Below, one piece after another: positions 5,897 through 8,457 of a stretch of 8,457 bases of DNA. The notes below the pieces were generated by a model. That model was given only the letters and a program-made list of their open reading frames with translations, was not told the DNA's origin and did not search any database. Each line of letters starts with the position of its first letter. The stretch's first letter is position 1. The stretch is from Phycisphaerales bacterium (GTDB lineage Bacteria > Planctomycetota > Phycisphaerae > Phycisphaerales > Phycisphaeraceae). Where the stretch lies: the NCBI GenBank assembly GCA_012031455.1, contig JAAUTM010000038.1, forward strand, positions 1 through 8,457, read 5' to 3'. The position numbers and the translations under genes are program-made.

Positions 5897-6791
5897 ATGA
5901 GTAACCCACAATCCAGTTCCCCCGGCTCCCCCCGGCTCCCCCAGCCAAGGCATGAATTCAGCCAAGGGTGGTCATCGGGATCGGCGATCACATAAGTCGG
6001 GGCTTCATTGGTTGCAGAAACTAGCCATTGCCGTCGCTGCGCTGGTGGTCGTGGGGATTCTGCTATTGGGGGTCGGAGGAGTGGTGCTATATCAGATGTG
6101 GAAATCGCCACCGGCTCATTGGCAGCGGTATCAGACCTGGCTGCAAACCACCACCCCGGAAGCGCGCAAGGAACTGGCGACGAGCCTGGAAAAACGGATT
6201 TTGGAAAAGCTTTCGCAAAGGTCATCCGGCAGGATAAGGAACCAAAGTGGGGGTAATTTATTGTCGTCGGCAGATCAGCAGCAGGATGCTTTGGCAGATG
6301 ATCAGCCGTTGGAGTTTGAACTCACGGTGGAGGAGGCCAATGCGTGGTTGGAGCAGCGTCTGCCGGAAATATTGGCTAACCAGAACATGCAGCTACCCGA
6401 TGGCATCAGCGGGATGATGGTGGATGTGGATAACAATGATCTACTGCTGTCGTTTCATTATAAAAACGCCAAGGTGGATCAGGTGTTTACATTGGTGACC
6501 CAGCCAGTGTTCTCTGCGTCGGCTCAGGGGTCGATGCAGATGAGCTTTAACCTGCAATCGCTTCGAGGAGGAAGGATGCCCATCCCCGGCGGGGTGGTTG
6601 ACCGTGCCACCAAGGAACTGGACCAGAAAAGTCTGGACAAAGCTGTTGAATCGGTGATGGCCACGCTTCGGGGCAAGGCTTTTGATGCCACCATTCCACA
6701 TCCTGCCGACCCCAAACAGAAAATCCGTATCACTGACCTTGCCATCAAAAACGGGGCTTTGTCTCTGCAAACTCAGGTAGAGGGAAAGTAA
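5897..6791 (+). CDS. Membrane-anchored protein of unknown function; apparent frameshift in a C6 run near the start
   Basis: The uninterrupted frame runs from ATG 5952 to TAA 6791, 279 residues. A basic N-terminus (KGGHRDRRSHKSG) leads into one hydrophobic segment at about residues 22-48 (LAIAVAALVVVGILLLGVGG), so the rest is probably outside the cytoplasmic membrane with the N-terminus inside. A variable linker (about 60-120) precedes a conserved-looking domain beginning FELTVEEANAWLEQRLPEIL, followed by strand-rich sequence to the end. The arrangement resembles single-pass lipid-binding-like proteins such as YpmS/DUF2140, but I cannot show homology. ATG 5897 has a better ribosome site but is one frame off. 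Deleting one C from 5928-5933 would add 18 residues containing SPGSPGSPSQG and join it to the frame. It is probably co-transcribed with the gene before it. Confidence 0.72.
5919..5945 (+). repeat. 9-bp triplicate (TCCCCCGGC-like) with one extra C in the middle copy
   Basis: Three adjacent copies read CCCCCGGCT, CCCCCCGGCT and CCCCCAGCC. The C runs are 5, 6 and 5 long (5919-5923, 5928-5933, 5938-5942). The 9-base period is in register except for the extra C, which shifts the frame from ATG 5897 into early termination. Confidence 0.8.
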
Positions 6792-6865
6792 ATAGCTTGG
6801 TATTTGCTTTCGAATTTCGAATTCGAGATTCATCGGACCGGCATGAACAAACTCATCCACGATCA

Positions 6866-6894
6866 GGCGAGGCGTGTACCCGTGCAGCCTCGCC
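6866..6894. repeat. Inverted repeat with 8-bp perfect stem upstream of ubiX
   Basis: GGCGAGGC (6866-6873) pairs perfectly with GCCTCGCC (6887-6894) around a 13-base loop. No T tract follows on either strand, so it is not a standard intrinsic terminator. It lies between the membrane-anchored protein and ubiX and could be a leader structure or a transcript-end stem. The function is unknown. Confidence 0.55.
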
Positions 6895-6901
6895 CGGCCC
6901 T

Positions 6902-6982
6902 ATGATTGTCAGTCATAGAAAATTGGTGAGTTCAGTTGGCTATTTCATGGCGGCGAAGGCGGGCAGGGAGTATCGGATATGA
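6902..6982 (+). CDS. Possible 26-codon upstream ORF overlapping the ubiX start
   Basis: ATG 6902 opens a 26-codon frame ending in REYRI, whose TGA overlaps the ubiX start as ATGA (6979-6982). Such an overlap often means translational coupling. There is no clear Shine-Dalgarno site for this small frame, and the peptide has no recognisable features. It could be chance; confidence is low. Confidence 0.15.
   Translation: MIVSHRKLVSSVGYFMAAKAGREYRI
6965..6970 (+). promoter_or_regulatory. Shine-Dalgarno site of ubiX
   Basis: AGGGAG lies eight bases before ATG 6979 and fixes the ubiX start. Confidence 0.65.
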
Positions 6983-7647
6983 ACAGGCGAATAGTCGTAG
7001 GCATCAGCGGCGCTAGCGGGGCGGTGTATGCGCAGCGACTGATTCAACAATTGTTGTCTCTTCATATCGAAACCCACCTGGTGGCATCGCCTTTGGGTGT
7101 TCGATTGCTGCATGATGAATTGGGGATGGAAGGATTGGATCTCGCAGCTTTGGCTGGTTGCGCTGCAACCGATGGGAAGGTGCCCGGCCTGGTCATGCAC
7201 AACTACCGGGATATGGGCGCTAAAATTGCCAGCGGTTCATTTCTGCACGATGGCATGGTCATCATTCCCTGTTCATCGAATTCGCTGGCAGCAGTGGCCA
7301 CGGGCAATCAGCAAAACCTGTTGCATCGGGCGGCCCATGTGGCACTCAAGGAACGGCGCAAACTGGTGCTGGTGCATCGGGAGATGCCGTTGTCGTTGGT
7401 GGACATCCGCAATTACGAAGCCGCCACGCAGGCGGGAGCGATTATTTGTCCAGCCAACCCGGGGTGGTACATGTTGCCACGGACGCTGGATGACATCGTT
7501 AACTTCGTGACCGGTCGGGTACTGGACTTACTGCAAATAGAACACAAAGTCAGTGCCCGTTGGGGTGAAAGAACATCCGAGGTGGAAGGCGAATCGAGGG
7601 GGCAAATTGGCAGTGTTCCGGGGGCATCCCCTACGATGGAGTCATGA
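6979..7647 (+). CDS. ubiX: Flavin prenyltransferase UbiX
   Basis: UbiX joins dimethylallyl monophosphate to reduced FMN, giving the prenylated FMN that UbiD-type decarboxylases need in quinone synthesis. The FMN-binding opening is VVGISGASGA (residues 6-15). IIPCSSNSLAAVATG (95-109) is the second FMN loop, with the family's Ser residues. HREMPLSLVDIRN (133-145) carries the conserved Arg134-Glu135, and NPGWYMLP (160-167) carries Tyr164, matching the usual PAFY segment. The catalytic fold is complete by about residue 190. The last 30 or so residues (from ARWGERTSEVEGESRG) are hydrophilic and look like an extra tail. It starts at ATG 6979 with a good ribosome site. Its TGA overlaps the next start as ATGA, so it is probably co-translated with the UbiA-family enzyme. 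In bacteria using the futalosine menaquinone pathway, this role is also called MqnM. Confidence 0.93.
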   Translation: MNRRIVVGISGASGAVYAQRLIQQLLSLHIETHLVASPLGVRLLHDELGMEGLDLAALAGCAATDGKVPGLVMHNYRDMGAKIASGSFLHDGMVIIPCSSNSLAAVATGNQQNLLHRAAHVALKERRKLVLVHREMPLSLVDIRNYEAATQAGAIICPANPGWYMLPRTLDDIVNFVTGRVLDLLQIEHKVSARWGERTSEVEGESRGQIGSVPGASPTMES

Positions 7648-8457
7648 ACCAGACACATGGCAGCATAAACGGGTCATCAGCCTCATGGTGGCAACAGGCT
7701 GTGGTTTTCGGACACGATATCAAGCTCAGTCACTCGGTATTTGCCCTGCCTTTTGCCCTGCTCGCAGTTTTTATGGCAGCAGCCTCCAGTCTGGTTTACC
7801 CGGACATTTTTACGGTGGGCTTGGTCGTATTGTGCATGGTGCTGGCCCGTACCTGGGCGATGGGAATCAACCGTTTGGCCGATGCCCAGCTCGATGCCCA
7901 AAACCCGCGCACCGCGCAGCGTGCCTTACCCAGCGGAAAATTATCACGAAAATTTGTTCGCTTCTTGACGGTCACCTGTGGCGTGTTGTTTGTGGTGGCA
8001 ACGATTGGTTTTATGCTGCTCAACCACAACCCCTGGCCGACGATCCTTTCACCTGTGGCACTGTTTTGGCTTGCGGCATACAGCTACACCAAACGATATA
8101 CGTGGCTCTGTCATTTGTGGCTGGGGAGCAGTCTGGCACTATCCCCCATTGCCGCAGCGGTGGCGACGGAGCCTGCCTACCTCGGGGAATGGCCGGTGTA
8201 CCTGCTGGCAGGCATGGTGATGAGCTGGGTGGCGGGGTTTGACATTATTTACGCTTTGCAGGATGTGCAGGTGGATCGCGCTCAGGGGCTGTATTCGATG
8301 CCCTCAAGGTTGGGGGAAAAGCCTGCACTTCGCCTGGCGGGGATGCTTCATATCACTGCCTGGTTGCTGCTGGTGATGCTCACACTTGTCAGCCCGGTGC
8401 TGTCGCTGGGCTTTGCCGGGGGAGTGGTATTGGTGGGGGCTTTGCTGGTGCTCGAGC
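7644..8457 (+). CDS. ubiA: UbiA-family aromatic prenyltransferase, C-terminus beyond the window
   Basis: This integral membrane enzyme transfers a polyprenyl chain to an aromatic acid such as 4-hydroxybenzoate. The first 271 codons are visible and open to the right edge. Both Asp-rich prenyl-diphosphate/Mg motifs are present: NRLADAQLDAQNPRT (Asn76, Asp80, Asp84) and DIIYALQDVQVD (Asp200, Asp207, Asp211). YSYTKRYTWLCHLWLG (147-161) is also characteristic. Hydrophobic segments fit the multi-helix fold at about 32-48, 56-72, 107-125, 135-147, 158-174, 184-200, 233-251 and 256-270. The ATG at 7644 overlaps the ubiX stop by 4 bp; GGAG sits just 2 bases before it, so coupling is likely. With ubiX next door and a planctomycete-like background, it may be the MqnP enzyme of the futalosine menaquinone pathway rather than a ubiquinone enzyme; this is inference. 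Confidence 0.9.
   Translation, partial: MNQTHGSINGSSASWWQQAVVFGHDIKLSHSVFALPFALLAVFMAAASSLVYPDIFTVGLVVLCMVLARTWAMGINRLADAQLDAQNPRTAQRALPSGKLSRKFVRFLTVTCGVLFVVATIGFMLLNHNPWPTILSPVALFWLAAYSYTKRYTWLCHLWLGSSLALSPIAAAVATEPAYLGEWPVYLLAGMVMSWVAGFDIIYALQDVQVDRAQGLYSMPSRLGEKPALRLAGMLHITAWLLLVMLTLVSPVLSLGFAGGVVLVGALLVLE

Noticed and set aside
7553..8242. 229-codon plus-strand frame across the ubiX-ubiA junction
   Set aside because: It overlaps two clearly recognised genes in another frame, and its Cys/His/Arg-rich translation has no domain logic.

Overview
The window looks like chromosomal DNA of a Gram-negative, moderately GC-rich bacterium, most likely a planctomycete of the Phycisphaerae type. Lipid A synthesis (LpxK) implies an outer membrane. 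The N-terminus of LpxK, the form of the Maf signature, and two conserved proteins of unknown function all resemble what I remember from that group. The lineage is inferred from protein style, not from a search. I see no mobile element, tRNA, rRNA or CRISPR array.

Layout: (1) Positions 1-184, minus strand, hold the first 61 codons of a glycogen-synthase-like glycosyltransferase. (2) Positions 185-557 are a divergent intergenic region with an 11-copy, 7-bp tandem repeat. (3) Positions 558-1671, plus strand, encode a secreted Thr/Ser/Gly-rich repeat protein with a very basic tail; its signal peptide is one frame off from the body. (4) A hairpin terminator at 1708-1737 separates it from the convergent minus-strand block. 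(5) Positions 5032-1732, minus strand, carry in transcription order maf, lpxK, a pterin-4a-carbinolamine dehydratase and an M42 metallopeptidase, with gaps of 56-87 bp. (6) From about 5033 the plus strand carries two conserved proteins of unknown function, then ubiX and the start of ubiA, the last two overlapping by 4 bp (ATGA).

How the genes work together: UbiX makes prenylated FMN for a UbiD-type decarboxylase, and the UbiA-family enzyme prenylates an aromatic acid. As a coupled pair they point to quinone synthesis, possibly the later steps of the futalosine menaquinone route. LpxK serves lipid A, Maf is a nucleotide pyrophosphatase, and the M42 enzyme trims peptides. The minus block is mostly housekeeping.

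The most unusual property is that three plus-strand genes each appear to carry a single-base indel: near 628-630, near 5746, and in a C6 run at 5928-5933. In each case the adjacent frame continues with sensible protein sequence. Sequence error, recent mutation and phase variation are all possible. I found no convincing undescribed multi-gene system.
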